Shown here one piece after another: positions 35,087-49,400 of a DNA stretch of 64,000 nucleotides. The position numbers were made by a program, and so were the translations under genes. Source of the DNA: Arcuatula senhousia (taxonomy: Eukaryota > Mollusca > Bivalvia > Mytilida > Mytilidae). The notes beneath the pieces were generated by a model. That model had not been told where the DNA came from, ran no database searches, and was given only the letters and a program-made list of their open reading frames with translations. The stretch covers positions 50,031,702 to 50,095,701 of the forward strand of contig OZ020307.1 of NCBI GenBank assembly GCA_963971305.1, read 5' to 3'. Each line of letters begins with the position of its first letter. Position 1 is the stretch's first letter.

Positions 35087-36072
35087 AACCTTAGTGAGCA
35101 CGCTCACATACCCCACGCGTCCACATTATGGACAGAGATTATCTATTTCAAGTTAGGAATAAAAAAGTCTTAGTTGTTGTCTTTCCAAGACGGCTCATTA
35201 AACAGGAAATGAATGAGTGATAGAGCTGAAAATGTATCCCACCATATGGGATCCCTCTCTGAAGCCACGTACAAAATATCAAAAGTCTATGATTAATAGT
35301 TGCTGAGAAATCTGTCACAAAAATTTTTAACCGTGAAAATTTTGTGAAAAAAGTCTAAGTAGGCTTGTGAAAAACAGGAAGTAGAAAATCGACAGACCTA
35401 ATAAAGAATCCCACCATATTGGACTCCTACCTGAAGCTAAATACCAAATATCAAATACCTACGATCAATAGATGCTGAGAAATCTGTTACGAAAATTTTG
35501 AAACCTGAAAATTTAGTGAAAAAAGTTAAAGTCGACTATTTAAACAGGAAGTAGATGATCGACAGACCTGAAAACGAATCCCACCATATGGGACACCTAC
35601 TTGAAGCTAAATACCAAATATCAAATACCTATGATTAAGAGTTCCTGAGAAATCTGTTACGAAAATTTTAACCCTGAAAATTTAGTGAAAAAGTCAAAGT
35701 CGGCTATTTAAACAGGAAGTAGATAATCGACAGACCAGAAAACGAATCCCACCATATGGGACACTTACCTGAAGCTAAATACCAAATATAAACTACCTAC
35801 AATTAATAGGTGCTGAGAAATTTGTTACGAAAATTTTCACCCCTGAAAATTTAGTAAAAAAAGTCTAAGTCAACTTGTTTAACAGGAAGTAGATGATCGA
35901 CAGACCTGAAAACGTATCCCACCATAAGCTTCATACTAAATATCAAAAGCCTACGATTAATAATAGCTGAGATATCTGTTACGAAAATTTTGATCACGGA
36001 CAGACGGACGGACGGACAGACGGACCAGTCAAAAACATTATACCCTTCGCAACTTCGTTGCGTGGGGTATAA
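35087..36072 (-). mobile_element. HINE-like element, family ATACCCCACGC
   Basis: On the minus strand the 5' palindrome is ATACCCCACGCAACGAAG / TTGCGAAGGGTAT (36070-36039), followed by a GTCCGTCC tract. The 3' end has the inverted arm CGCGTGGGGTAT, hairpin GTGAGCGTGCTCAC (35107-35094) and tail TAAGGTT. The interior has about five units of 175 bp ('aaacaggaagtagatgatcg'). It lies six bases from the preceding element in the same orientation. Confidence 0.8.
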
Positions 36073-36749
36073 TAAATCTCAAGTAATATTAAAATGCACA
36101 TAATTAATGGAGTAAGATGGTACGAATTTATGAGTATGCTTTCAATTTCAAATAATCTTTTCAGAGACCTAAAACAGAGTATACGTAAAATCAACAAAAT
36201 TGAGAAAAATGCTGATTTTTAGAGCTTATATTGTTATTTACAAAGGCCTCTGCCTACGTGACCCAAAGATTTATTAAGTGATTTAGACTTTAATTGAAGT
36301 CACTTTTAAAGTTAATTTACAAAATGTCTGGGTCAAGAAGGCGGAGGCACCTAAAAGTTGAAAAAATGACCCATAATTCGTCCATTTTTCGCAAATTCGA
36401 CAGGAATCTTACATGTTTGGTTTGTTTTGACATCCCATTTTTCACTAATGTCAGATGGTTCAATTAAAAAAATATTAGAACAAGTTTGTTCATTCACCTG
36501 AACTTCTTAATAGCTTAAGAAATCTTTTCCAAATCAATTTTGTAATTTTGAATCATAGAGGGGCAAAATTTGGGCCTTAGTGTACCCCGTCCTTTATCGA
36601 AATTCTTCCAACCAACCTCTTGTTTCATTTATGAAGTGCATTACTAACCATGCTAACACTTTTTTTAAAAATATCATGTAAAATAAAATGAAGTTACATA
36701 TACATGTAGCATGTTAGTGGACAAGCCAACAAATATCGAGAAACTTTCA
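36073..36749. other. 3' flank of ERI2, no gene seen
   Basis: AT-rich. The ERI2 transcript should end here. An AATAAA on the minus strand near 36271 is a possible but unproven signal. Confidence 0.4.
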
Positions 36750-39700
36750 TTACCTAAAAGAAGAAATTGAATTTGTGCGAACTCCCAAGCTTTTCTTTTG
36801 GGCAGAATAAACACTGGTACTGTTATTGAAAACTGGTATATATGGTTTAGATAAAGTTCCATTCTTTGTAAAACTATGACTCCTCCCACTATTCCCTGCT
36901 GGCACCTCCCATTTAAAGAAGCCACACCCCTTTCTTTCACCTGTACAGTGATTGTAACTAGAGGCTCCACAGGTGAAAAATGTCCTCCCCAAGTTTGGAC
37001 CAGGTGTTTGAGCTGTCCTTCTTTTTGACCTTTTCCCACACTTACACAACGGGGGAGTTCCTTTCATTCCAGATGAATTGACTGACAGCTGCCAACTTCC
37101 ATTTGAGGGTGTTTGAATTATAGTGGCTTGTGTTGCCGTTGGAGTTCTAAACATGCTAGATGACGCAGAACTATTGGTTTTTGTAGTCACTGATGGTGTT
37201 CTTAGAAAACAATTTGATGCTGGTGTTGTAGATTGTCTGTGTGAATAAGATGATTTTGATCCTAAACCAACAGAGTTCCTACTTGGCACTGTAGTACATG
37301 GTGTCTTGAAGCCTGGATCAATGCATGGTGTTTTCAATGCACTATTTGGAGGTGAAGGAGTTTTGAATTGCCCACATAATCCAACTTTTGTTGAAGAAAC
37401 TGATCTTAAAGAAGGAGAGCTTGAAGGTGTTTTAAACTTGTTAGAAGTGCTTTCTGTAATTGTTTTGTATCCTTTACTATTCAGTTCAGGGCTTCCATTT
37501 TTTCTTGGACTGTGCTTGCCATCTTTTGTTACAGTTGAATTAACATGCAATGGTTTGGGAGATGAATTAAACTTCATCTTTCCATGTCCTGTCATGTTAG
37601 CTTTACACTGTCCTACTCCCATACTTGATGAACCAGAAGTGAATGTATTATATGTTGGTGTCTTTACAACAGGAGGACAAGAAGGTTTGCTTCTATCCTT
37701 AGAAGGAGTTTTGCTTCCTTTCTTTGGGGTGATCGGTACATTTGTACTAACTTCAGACAATTTCTGACTGGCACATCTACTTGACTGAAAATTTGATGTC
37801 TGGTCTACAGGATCCACAAATATCTTTGATGAATCAAATTTACCAGGCATTGTCCTTTTAGCCTTCACCTTTGTAAGTTTTTGACAAGTTTCAACTATGA
37901 CCTCTGACCTAGAACTTGATACTGTCATATTTGGTTTCCTAACTTTCCTCTTTCTTTCTGGTGTAGGAGTTTCAAGGTCATTGAGCAGGTTATCTAGTTC
38001 CTGACTACTCGAAATGGCATGGTCCAGACTATCATTGAGGTCAAGGTCACATGGTATGATGTCATCACAAGGTTTCTTCCTCTTATGTAATGGACTTTTA
38101 GAAGGTGTTAGCTTTACCGGTTTTGTAGGGAGGAACTTCTCATGTGATGACTGGGCGGACTGTAAAGAAAGAAGAAATAGTTAAACTTAAAGCATCTTCA
38201 CAATCTCCTGATCTATTAACTAGTGTGAGCTTGCATTATCTTTGCTGTTACATCTATATCTAAAATATTAATCAAAACTTATGTCTCACAATGTAACTAA
38301 ATGAATTTCCATAGGCGACAATACTAACATTTGGTCTGAAACTTTATTTCTATAAATATTTATCACATGTGTTACTCTCATTTTAAAGCTCACAAACTCT
38401 TCTTATTTCAGTTTCAATATCAATTGACAACCCAGATTCATATTTTCGGAATTTGCCAAATCCAAAAAAACGTTAATACTGCAATGACGTCAGCAGCAAA
38501 TGGTCCAAAAATTAGCTTCTCTAATGGAAGTAATTTTTTTAAATCAATTTTCTACTTGTGAAGATAGCTTTTAAAATTCTACTTTTCATATCAAATAAGC
38601 TTTTCAGATTTCATATCCTGATTTTTCGGAATCATAAACATTGAAAAAAGATTTCTAAAACATGAATTCAATTTCTTTTTAAATTTATTTAAAAAAAAAC
38701 GTCAACATCACTTTTATTTGTCCTCGTATGATATTATTTAATGTTATCAGGAAATGCTGTGAAAATTGTCAATTTTGACATTCTAAGGGGAAAAACCCCT
38801 TAATGGAAAGGTCCTACAACGTTGACCCTATTGCCTATTTTGTAGATCTTGATGTGCTCAACAATATACAATTCAATTTTTTCAAATATCTTGTATAGTT
38901 TTTAAGATATTGAGCTAAACATGTACAAAATTTACAAAAAATCCACCAAAAGGGCAATAACTCCTACTTGGGATGTTGGATTTTCTTCAAAATTTCAGGG
39001 TAGGTAGATCTTGAGGTGCTGACCACTTTTTACCCACACCAGAATTTCAACATTTGTAGTGGTTTTTGAGTTATTTGAAAAAAAAAATGCAATTTACCCC
39101 CATGTTTTATTTTAGCCAAGGCAGCCATGTTTTACGAGGAATCAAAAATAGCAACATCAGTTCTAAGCATGGACTGCTAATGAACAACCATACCAAGTTT
39201 GGTTGCAATTGGAATTGGACATATTGTGTCAGAGGAGTTAACATTTTAAAAATTTTATGGACTGGTGAGGGACAGTAGATGGATGCCAAGTGATGACAAG
39301 AGCTCACATGACCCTTCAGGTTAGGAAATCTAAAAAGCTTTCTTTTATGATTCTTAGCAAAGAAAAGTTAAGTATTCTTGGAAAGTTCTGCATATCTACC
39401 AAATACCATGTAAACAAAAATAAAGACATTTACTTGTCATACCCCCTTGAGTGATTTAGTTATGTTCATGATACACCCATCTTTAATCATTCTGTAGGCT
39501 AGTACTGCTGTATTTCTAGAGTCATGTAGTCCTGAAATGTAAAAAAAAACCACATTGGATGATTGGAGTTATATATTGATATATTCAAAGTTTTGTGGTA
39601 AAGGGCAAAACAACATAAAATGTTTTTCAAAGAAATTTACCAGGATATACATAAATGAAGTATATGTATAAATGTTCTGCTAGGTCTTGCACAAAATTCA

Positions 39701-42700
39701 ACTATATCTGAGAGATGAACATACAGTAATTTTCACTACTTTTGCAGTGCCAAAAGACCACAAAAGTAAGTACCAGCAAATATCATATAGCGAAATTTGT
39801 TATAATAAATATATCAAATTTCTTATAAACAAACTATTTTGATCCGCCCTTTGAAATTTGGTGTATTTTCAAAGAGTTTAACAGTGTTTTTGAAAATTGA
39901 GATTTGATCATTTGTTCTAATAGGCATTTCAACAATCTGCTTTAAATCATACCTGAATGTTCCCTTCCTTCAAAGTCAATACCTAGATCTTTAAGAGCTC
40001 CATTAAGGCCATTTGGTTTTCTACTGTAGAACTTCTGCAAAGACAAAAATATTGTAAAATGACTGATTTCATTTTGAAATGTACATACCAAGATTCATTT
40101 TAGTTTTTATGTATAACAACTTTCATTTGATTTGATTTAATTTCTGTTTGTTTAGTGTCCAGTCAATAATATCTGTCAAAATAAGAACAAGAACAAATTG
40201 AATTGTGTAGAACCACCCAGGACACTGAACTCATAACAAAGACCCATGTATGTCATTTGAAAAGGGTAATGTATGACCACCAACCAGAAGGAAAATGAAC
40301 CAAACCCACAACACAACCATTGTACCCTAGCGCATCATAGGCCAATGCACACAGAAATTGACAAAACCCTCACCAAATATTTGTAAAATCAATACATATT
40401 CAAGGTCAAATTTCAATTGTTTAACTAGCAATAAATTAAAGCTAATTTAGATTTTTTTGCAGAAAATCAAAGAAAATTTATCCCTTTGCTAGTTTGACAA
40501 GCCAATAAAATCTTCAAAATTTATTTTCAGATACAGACAATACAAAAATGTTGAATAATTGTAGGTGACACAACAGTTTACTGTGAAAGTAATTAAGTCC
40601 CCGACCACGAAGTGTCGGAGGACTTATTGTTTTTGCCCAGTTTCTTATTATTAAGTCGCCCAAAACATAGTTTTGGGGACTTATTGTTTTTGCACCGTTT
40701 CTTATTATTATGTCACTCCACATCGTGGATGTGACATGTTGTTATTCTACGTTTCTTCTTATTATTATGTCACTCCACATAGTGGATGTGACATGTTGTT
40801 ATTCTACGTTTCTTCTTATTATTATTCCAATGAATTTTGTCCGAACGATTTTGAGAAAACTACTGGATCAAAAGACTTGAAATTTGAAATGTACTTAGAC
40901 TTGAATATGAAGTTGTACCAAAATTATTTTTTTTTTCGATTAAAGCAGCCATTTTTAAATTAAAGTCATTTTAAAATTTTAAAATTCCCATAGGTTTAAC
41001 ATTGGCTGGCAGAAAGCAAAGTTTGTATTGATTTTCTCAGTTAACATGCGTCGTCTGCTACAGGTAAAAGTGTTTTGTCCAAAGCTTTTTTGAGAAAACC
41101 ACTTGATTAAATGTTTCAAAATTTAAAGTATGCTTAGACTATAATTTAAATTTCTATCAAATTTTTTTTTAGTTGATTGAAGCAGGCATTTCAAAATTAT
41201 TGCCAGTTGAAGATTTTCTGTTTGCCCCATAGGTTTAACATTGACTGGCATCTTGCCAAGTTTGTATTGATTTTCTGTCAAGATGCTAGAGTCATTTCTA
41301 TTTATAAACATATCATTATGATGACTCATGGAAATTTTTGATAGGACAAAGGTAAAGGTCATGATGACATATTGTAATTTATAAAGACAAGTTTGTATTG
41401 ATTTTCTGTCAACATGTGTCATTTCTATTTATAAACATCATTAGGATGACTCATGGTCAATTTTATTAGGACAAAGGTAAAGGTCATGATGACATTATAT
41501 AATTAATTGAAGAGCTTATAAAACTATTAACATAACAAGTTTGTATTGATTTTCTGTCAACATGCGTCATCATGCTGCAGTAATTTCTATTTATAGACCT
41601 TTCATTGAGTAATTTTTATTTATAAATCTATCATTAGAATGACTCATGAAAAATTTGCTTGACAAAGGTAAATGTCATGATGACATATAGTAATTCAATG
41701 AGCTTATAACATGTACTTAATAAACTCTACACACAAAGTGGAGTGACATATGCTATTTCTTGAAATGGCATTTATATCTAGTTATTATTATTATTTATTC
41801 CAATGAATTTTGTCCGAACGTTTATGAGATAACTACTGGACCAAAAGACTTGAAATTTAAAATGTACGTAGACTTTAGTTTAAATTTACACCAATAACAT
41901 TTTTGTCCAAATCAAATCAGGCATTTTTTAATTATCGTGATTTTAAAATTTAAAAATTCCCATAGGGTTAACATTGGCTGGCAGAAAGCCAAGTTAGTAT
42001 TGATTTTCTCAGTGAACATGCGTCGTCTGCTACAGGTAAATAATCAGTTTTGTCCAAAGCTTTTTGATAAAACGACTTGATTAAATGTTTTGAAATTTTA
42101 AGTATGCTAAGACTATAATTTAAATTTCTATCAAATTTTTTTTTCTAGTGGATCGAAGCAGGCGTTTTCAAATTATTGCCAATTAAAGATTTTCTGTTTT
42201 CCCCATAGGTTTAACATTAACTGGCAACATGCCAAGTTAGTATTGATTTTCTGTCAAGATGCTAGAGTCATTTCTATTTATAAACATATCATTATATCAT
42301 TATGATGACTCATGGAAAATTTTGATAGGTCAAAGGTAAAGGTCATGATGACATATTGTAATTTATAAAGACAAGTTTGTATTGATTTTCTGTCAATGTG
42401 TGTCATTTCTATTTATAAACATCATTAGGATGACTCATGGACAATTTTGTTAGGACAAAAGTAAAGGTCATGATGACATTATGTAGTTCATTGAAGAGCT
42501 TATTAAACTATTAACATGACAAGTTTGTATTGATTTTCTGTCAACATGTCTGCTGCTGTAATTTCTATTTATAGACCTTTCATTGAGTAATTTATAATTA
42601 TAAATCTTGTGAAAAAATTTTGCTTGAACAAAGGTAAATGTCATGGTGACATATGATAATTAAATGAGCTTCAAACATGTACTTGATTAACTTTACACAC

Positions 42701-43461
42701 AAAGTGGAGTGACATATGCTATTTCCTGAAATGGCATTTATATCTAGTTATTAAGTCGCCCAAAACAAAGTTTGGGAGACTTATTGTTTTTGCACCGTTT
42801 CTTATTATTATTATGTCCCCGAACACGAAGTGTCGGGGACATATTGTTTTTGCTCGGTTTCTTATTATTAAGTCGCCCAAAACAAAGTTTGGGAGACTTA
42901 TTGTTTTTGCACCGTTTCTTATTATTATTATTATTATTTTTCTTATTATTATTATTATTCTTCTGATTCTTTATCGAGAATTTGTCCTCCCTAATACAAG
43001 AAAACGGTCCAAGGAAATTGAATAACACTTGTGAGATTGGATAGTGGGTCACTCAAAGTTGTGTAATGCACTTTTAAAATTTTCAAGATGGCCGCCGTTT
43101 CAAAATGGCGGCCGTCCGAAAAAGTGGGCGGAAATTTTTTTTTTGTCGGATCGTCTTGAAAATTGGTCCTCTGGGTAAAGCGGGTATGCTGAGTTCAAAT
43201 CTGCGACCGGATTTGAAATCCGACTTCCGGTTTCAAAATGGCGGCCATTTTACTACACCCGCCCCCCTTAAAAATGTGAACTTTGTCCGATTTCAATGAA
43301 ATTTGATTACTATACATATTTTATTGTACTGAATGAGAAGAAATAGTATCCAGGGCGATTTTGGGCGACTTGTGTGTTGGCATCCCAACACAAATTATAG
43401 CTAGTTATTATTATGTCCCCGAACACGAAGTGTCGGGGACATATTGTTTTTGCTCGGTTTC

Positions 43462-43496
<35 letters not shown>

Positions 43497-46400
43497 TTTC
43501 TCGGTATTCTGGAGTGGTGAACTTGTCCACCTCATTTTTTCGACATCTTTTAAGGTAGGAAGCTGAAACTTCATAAATCAAGAGTATGGAATGGGAGATT
43601 GTGCTTTTTGTATTTTTCGCCGAAATCGAATGACCCCTTATAGGTCAAAAAAGGGCCTCAAAATGGCTCCTCGAAACCGAAGTTGAATTTTTACCTGGCA
43701 TTTCTGATCCGGCAGGGGTAGGAAAAATTCCTTGAAAGGGTAAGTGTAGACTTTTAATACCTTTCATTTAAAAAAAGAATTTTGAAAATCGGACATACGG
43801 TTCTCAAAATTTTGCAAAAAATCGAAATTTAATTTTTTTGTCAAATTGAGTTATCTTTCTTGGAACAATATATTTTGTAATAGTAATGTAAAAATTCTTA
43901 ATTTTGTTATTTCTTAATGAAAATTGGTTTACAAGGTAATAGTGGTGTGCCGAGCTCATTTTTGGTATCGAAAAAAAATTTTGGCGGCCATTTTTAAAAT
44001 GGCGGCTAAAATGGCCGCCATTTTCCTGCCAAAAATTAAACTTGCTCCGATTTTGATGAAAATTGGTATATAAGGTAATAGTGGTATGGCGAGTTGATTT
44101 TTGACATTAAAAATTTTTTTTTGTCTGCCATTTTCAAAATGGCCGCCATTTCCCGCCAAAAATTAAACTTACTCCGATTTTGATGAAAATTGGTATGTAA
44201 GGTAATAGTGGTATGGCGAGTTGATTTTTGACATCAAAATTATTTTATCGTCGGCCATTTTCAAAGTGGCCGCCGTTTCCCGCCAAAAATTAAACTTACT
44301 CTGTTTTTGATGAAAATTGGTATATAAGGTAATAGTGGTATGGCGAGATGATTTTTGACATCAAATTTTTTTTATCGTCGTCCATTTTCAAAATGGCCGC
44401 CGTGTCCCGCCAAAATTAAAGTTTCTCTGATTTTGATGAAAATTGGTATATAAGGTGATAGTGGTATGGCGAGTTGATTTTTGACATTGATTTTTTTTTA
44501 TCGTCGGCCATTTTCAAAATGGCCGCCGTTTCCCGCCAAAATTAAAGTAACTCTGATTTTGATGAAAATTGGTATATAAGGTAATAGTGGTATGGCGAGT
44601 TGATTTTTGACATTGAAAGTTTTATTTCGTCGGCCATTGCCGTTTCCCGCCAAAATCAAAGTTACTCTGATTTTGATGAAAATTGGTATATAAGGTGAAA
44701 GTGGTATGGCGAACTTATTTTTGACATCAAATTTTTTTTAGCGTTGGCCATTTTCAAAATGGCCGCCATTTCCCGCCAAAATTAAACTTACTCCTATTTA
44801 GATGAAAATTGGATATAATAAGTTACTTGTATCTCAAATGCTAAGAGACATTGACAAAGAGGGGTACGTGAGGGGACATTTTTGTGACTCGCTTGCGATC
44901 ACAATTAGAACTAGTTATTATTATTTTTCTCGGTATTCTGGACCGTGAACTTGTCCACCTCATTTTTTCGACATCTTTTAAGGTAGGAAGCTGAATCTTC
45001 ATATATCAAGAGTATGGAATGGGCGATTGTGCTTTTTGTATTTTTCGTCGAAATCGAACGACCCCTTATAGGTCAAAAAAGGGCCTCAAAATGGCTCCTC
45101 GAAACCGAAGTTGAATTTTTCCTGGCATTTCTGATCTGGCAGGGGTAGGTCAAATTCCTTTATGGGGTAAGTGAAGACTTTTAATACCTTTCATTTAAAA
45201 AAAGAATTTTGAAAATCGGACCTACCGTTTTCAAAATTTTGCAAAAAATCGAAAATTAATTTTTTTGTAAGATTGAGTTATCTTCCTTTGTACAATATAT
45301 TTTGTAATAGTTATGAAAAAAATTCTCAACTTTATTATTTCTTAATGAAAATTGGTTTACTAGGTAATATTGGTATGCCGAGTTCATTTTTGGTCTCGAA
45401 AATTTTTTTTGGCGGCCATTTTCAAAATGGCGGCTAAAATTTCCCGCCAAAATTTAAACTTGCTCCGATTTTGATGAAAATTGGTATATAAGGTAAAAGT
45501 GGTATGGCGAGATGATTTTTGACATCAAAATTTTTCTATCGTAGGCCATTTTCAAAATGGCCGCCTTTTCCCGCCAAAATTAAAGTTACTCCGATTTTGA
45601 CGAAAATTGGTACATAAAGTAATAGTGGTATGGCGAGTTGATTTTTGACATTATTTTTTTTTATTGTCGGCCATTTTCAAAATGGCCGCCGTTTCCCGCC
45701 AAAATTAAAGTTACTCTGATTTTGATGAAAATTGGTATATAAGGTAATAGTGCTATGGCGAGTTGATTTTTGACATCGAAATTTTTATTTTGTCGGCCAT
45801 TTTCAAAATGGCCGTCGTTTCCCGCCAAAAATCAAAGTTACTCCGATTTTAATGAAAATTGGTATATAAGGTTATTGTGGTATGGCGAGATTATTTTTGA
45901 CATCAAATTTTTTTTATCATTGGCTATTTTCAAAATTGCCGCCGTTTCCCGCCAAAATTACACTTACTCCGATCTTGATGAAAATTTGTATATTAGGTAT
46001 TCTCAAATGCCCAAACACATATTGACAAAGAGGGGTACGTGAGGGGACATGTATGTGACTCGCTTGCGATCACAATTAGAACTAGTTATTATTAAGTCGC
46101 CCAAAACAAAGTTTGGGAGACTTATTGTTTTTGCACCGTTTCTTATTATTATTATTATTCTTATTATTATTCTTCTGATTCTTTATCGAGAATTTGTCCT
46201 CCCTAATACAAGAAAACGGTCCAAGGAAATTGAATAACACTTGTGAGATTGGATAGTGGGCCACTCAAAGTTGTGTAATGCACTTTTAAAATTTTCAAGA
46301 TGGCCGCCGTTTCAAAATGGCGGCCATCGGAAAAAGTGGGCGGAATTTTTTTTTTCATCGGATCGTCTTGAAAATTGGTCATCTGGGTAAAGCAGGTATG

Positions 46401-49400
46401 CTGAGCTCAAATCTGCGACCGGATTCGGAATCCGACTTGCCGTTTCAAAATGGCGGCCATTTTACTACACCCGCCCCCCTAAAAACTTCAACTTTGTCCG
46501 ATTTCAACGAAATTTGATTTCTAGACTTATTTTGATGCACTGATTTGATTGGAACTCTATCCAAGGCGATTTTGGGCGACTTGTGTGTTGGCATCCCAAC
46601 ACAATTATACCTAGTTATTATTCTTCTGATTCTTTATCGTAAAGCTGTCCTCCCTAATACAAGAAAACGGTCCAAGGAAATTGAATAACACTTGTGAGAT
46701 TGGATAGTGGGTCACTCAAAGTTGTGTAATGCACTTTTAAAATTTTCAACATGGCCGCCGTTTCAAAATGGCGGCCATCGGAAAAAGTGGGCGGAAATTT
46801 TTTTTCATCGGATCGTCTTGAAAATTGGTCATCTGGGTAAAGCGGGTATGCTGAGCTCAAATCTGCGACCGGATTTGAAATCCGACTTACGGTTTCAAAA
46901 TGGCGGCCATTTTACTACACCCGCCCCCCTTAAAACGTCAACTTTGTCCGATTTCAACGAAATTTGATTTCTATACTTATTTTGATGCACTGATTTGAAT
47001 GGAACTCTAACCAAGGCGATTTTGGGCGACTTGTGTGTTGGCATCCCAACACAATTATACCTAGTTATTATTATTCTTCTGATTCTTAATCGTAAAGCTG
47101 TCCTCCCTAATACAAGAAAACGGTTCAAGGAAATTGAATAACACTTCTTGGATTGGATAGTGGGTAACCTAAAGGCGTGCAATCAAGTTCTGAAATTTTC
47201 AAGATGGCCGCTGTTTCAAAATGGCGGCCATCGGAAAAAGTGGGCGGAAATTTTTTTTTCATCGGATCGTTTTGAAAATTGGTCATCTGGGTAAAGCGGG
47301 TATGCTGAGTTCAAATCTGCGACCGGATTTGAAATCCGACTTACGGTTTTAAAATGGTGGCCATTTTACTACACCCCCCCCCTTAAAAATGTGAACTTTG
47401 TCCGATTTCAATGAAATTTGATTTCTATACATATTTTATTGTACTGAATGGGAAGAAATAGTATCTAAGGCCATTTTGGGCGACTTGTGTGTTGGCATCC
47501 CAACACAGATTATAGCTAGTTATTAAGTCGCCCAAAACAAAGTTTGGGAGACTTATTGTTTTTGCACCGTTTCTTATTATTATTATTATTATGTCCCCGA
47601 ACACGAAGTGTCGGGGACATATTGTTTTTGCTCGGTTTCTTATTAAGTCGCCCAAAACAAAGTTTGGGAGACTTATTGTTTTTGCACCGTTTCTTATTAT
47701 TATTATTATTCTTCTGATTCTTTATCGTAAAGCTGTCCTCCCTAATACAAGAAAACGGTTCAAGGAAATTGAATAACACTTGTTGGATTGGATAGTGGGT
47801 CACTCATAGGCGTGTAATCATGTTTTGAAATTTTCAAGATGGCCGCCGTTTCAAAATGGCGGCCGTCGGAAAAAGTGGGCGGAAATTTTTTTTTCATCGG
47901 ATCGTCTTGAAAATTTGTCATCTGGGTAAAGCGGGTATGCTGAATTCAAATCTGCGACCAGATTTGAAATCCGACTTCAGGTTTCAAAATGGCGGCCATT
48001 TTACTACACCCGCCCCCTTTAAAATGTGAACTTTGTCCGATTTCAATGAAATTTGATTTCTATACATATTTTATTGTACTAAATGGGAAGAAAAGGTATC
48101 CAAGGCGATTTTGGGCGACTTGTGTGTTGGCATCCCAACACAAATTATATCTAGTTATTATTATTATTATTTTTATTATTATGTCCCCGAACACGAAGTG
48201 TTGGGGACATATTGTTTTTGCTCGGTTTCTTATTATTATTATTATTATTATTATTATTTTTCTCGGTATTCTGGACCGTGAACTTGTCCACCTCATTTTT
48301 TCGACATCTTTTACGGTAGGAAGCTGAAACTTCATAAATCAAGAGTATGGAATGGGAGATTGTGCTTTTTGTATTTTTCGCCGAAATCGAATGACCCCTT
48401 ATAGGTCAAAAAAGGGCCTCAAAATGGCTCCTCGAAACCGAAGTTGAATTTTTACCTGGCATTTCTGATCCGGCAGGGGTAGGACAAATTCCTTTAAAGG
48501 GTAAGTGTAGACTTTTAATACCTTTCATTTAAAAAAAGAATTTTGAAAATCGGACTTACGGTTCTCAAAATTTTGCAAAAAATCGAAATTTAATTTTTTT
48601 GTCAAATTGAGTTATCTTTCTTGGAACAATATATTTTGTAATAGTAATGTAAAAATTCTTAACTTTGTTATTTCTTAATGAATATTGGTTTACAAGGTAA
48701 TAGTGGTATGCCGAGTTCATTTTTGGTATCGAAAAAAATTTTTGGCGGCCATTTTTAAAATGGCGGCTAAAATGGCCGCCATTTTCCCGCCAAAACTTAA
48801 ACTTGCTCCAATTTTTACGAAATTTGATATATAAGGTAATAGTGGTATGGCGAGTTGATTTTTGACATTAAAATTTTTTTTCGTCGGCCATTTTCAAAAT
48901 GGCCGCCATTTCCCGCCAAAATTAAACTTACTCCGATTTTGATGAAAATTGGTATATTAGGTAATAGTGGTATGGCGAGTTGATTTTTGACATCAAAATT
49001 TTTTTATCGTTGGCCATTTTCAAAATGGCCGCCGTTTCCCGCCAAAATTAAAGTTACTCTGATTTTGATGAAAATTGGTATATAAGGTAAAAGTGGTATG
49101 GCGAACTTATTTTTGACATCAAATTTTTTTTAGCGTGAGCCATTTTCAAAATGGCCGCCATTTCCCGCCAAAATTTAACTTACTCCTATTTTGATGAAAA
49201 TTGGATATAATAAGTTATCTCAAATGCTAAGAGACATTGACAAAGAGGGGTACGTGAGGGGACATTTTTGTGACTCGCTTGCGATCACAATTAGAACTAG
49301 TTATTATTATTTTTCTCGGTATTCTGGACCGTGAACTTGTCCACCTCATTTTTTCGACATCTTTTAAGGTAGGAAGCTGAATTTTCATATATCAAGAGTA

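Larger units (their letters stand above)
42813..46087 (+). mobile_element. Family C element, copy C1 (split)
   Basis: 5' palindrome ATGTCCCCGAACAC/GTGTCGGGGACAT at 42813-42842. The body resumes at 44917 ('tttttctcggtattctgg'). The end has GAGGGGACAT, hairpin TGTGACTCGC/GCGATCACA and tail CTAGTT at 46082-46087. The body has about eight units of 125 bp with 'aaaatggccgcc'. Confidence 0.8.
42753..47066 (+). mobile_element. Family B element, copy B2 (split)
   Basis: 5' palindrome at 42753-42782. The body resumes at 46617 ('cttctgattctttatcg') and ends CTAGTT at 47061-47066. Confidence 0.75.
40653..47521 (+). mobile_element. Family B element, copy B1 (split)
   Basis: 5' palindrome AAGTCGCCCAAAAC..TTTTGGGGACTT at 40653-40682. 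The body resumes at 47067 ('cttctgattcttaatcg'). The end has GGGCGACTT, hairpin TGTGTTGG/CCAACACA and tail CTAGTT at 47516-47521. An uninterrupted B is about 0.5 kb. Confidence 0.75.

Noticed and set aside
36674..37039. A 121-codon minus-strand frame
   Set aside because: Overlaps the ERI2 last exon in another frame; the GRF finger lies in the 36750-38159 frame.
37306..37767. A 153-codon plus-strand frame
   Set aside because: Antisense shadow of the ERI2 last exon.
43461..43496. ATT microsatellites as independent expansions
   Set aside because: They sit at the same place in each element and serve as the insertion site; they are part of the elements.
42744..48342. Asn/Lys-rich or Ile-rich frames in the nested stack
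   Set aside because: Translations of ATT tracts and hairpin leaders of B and C elements.
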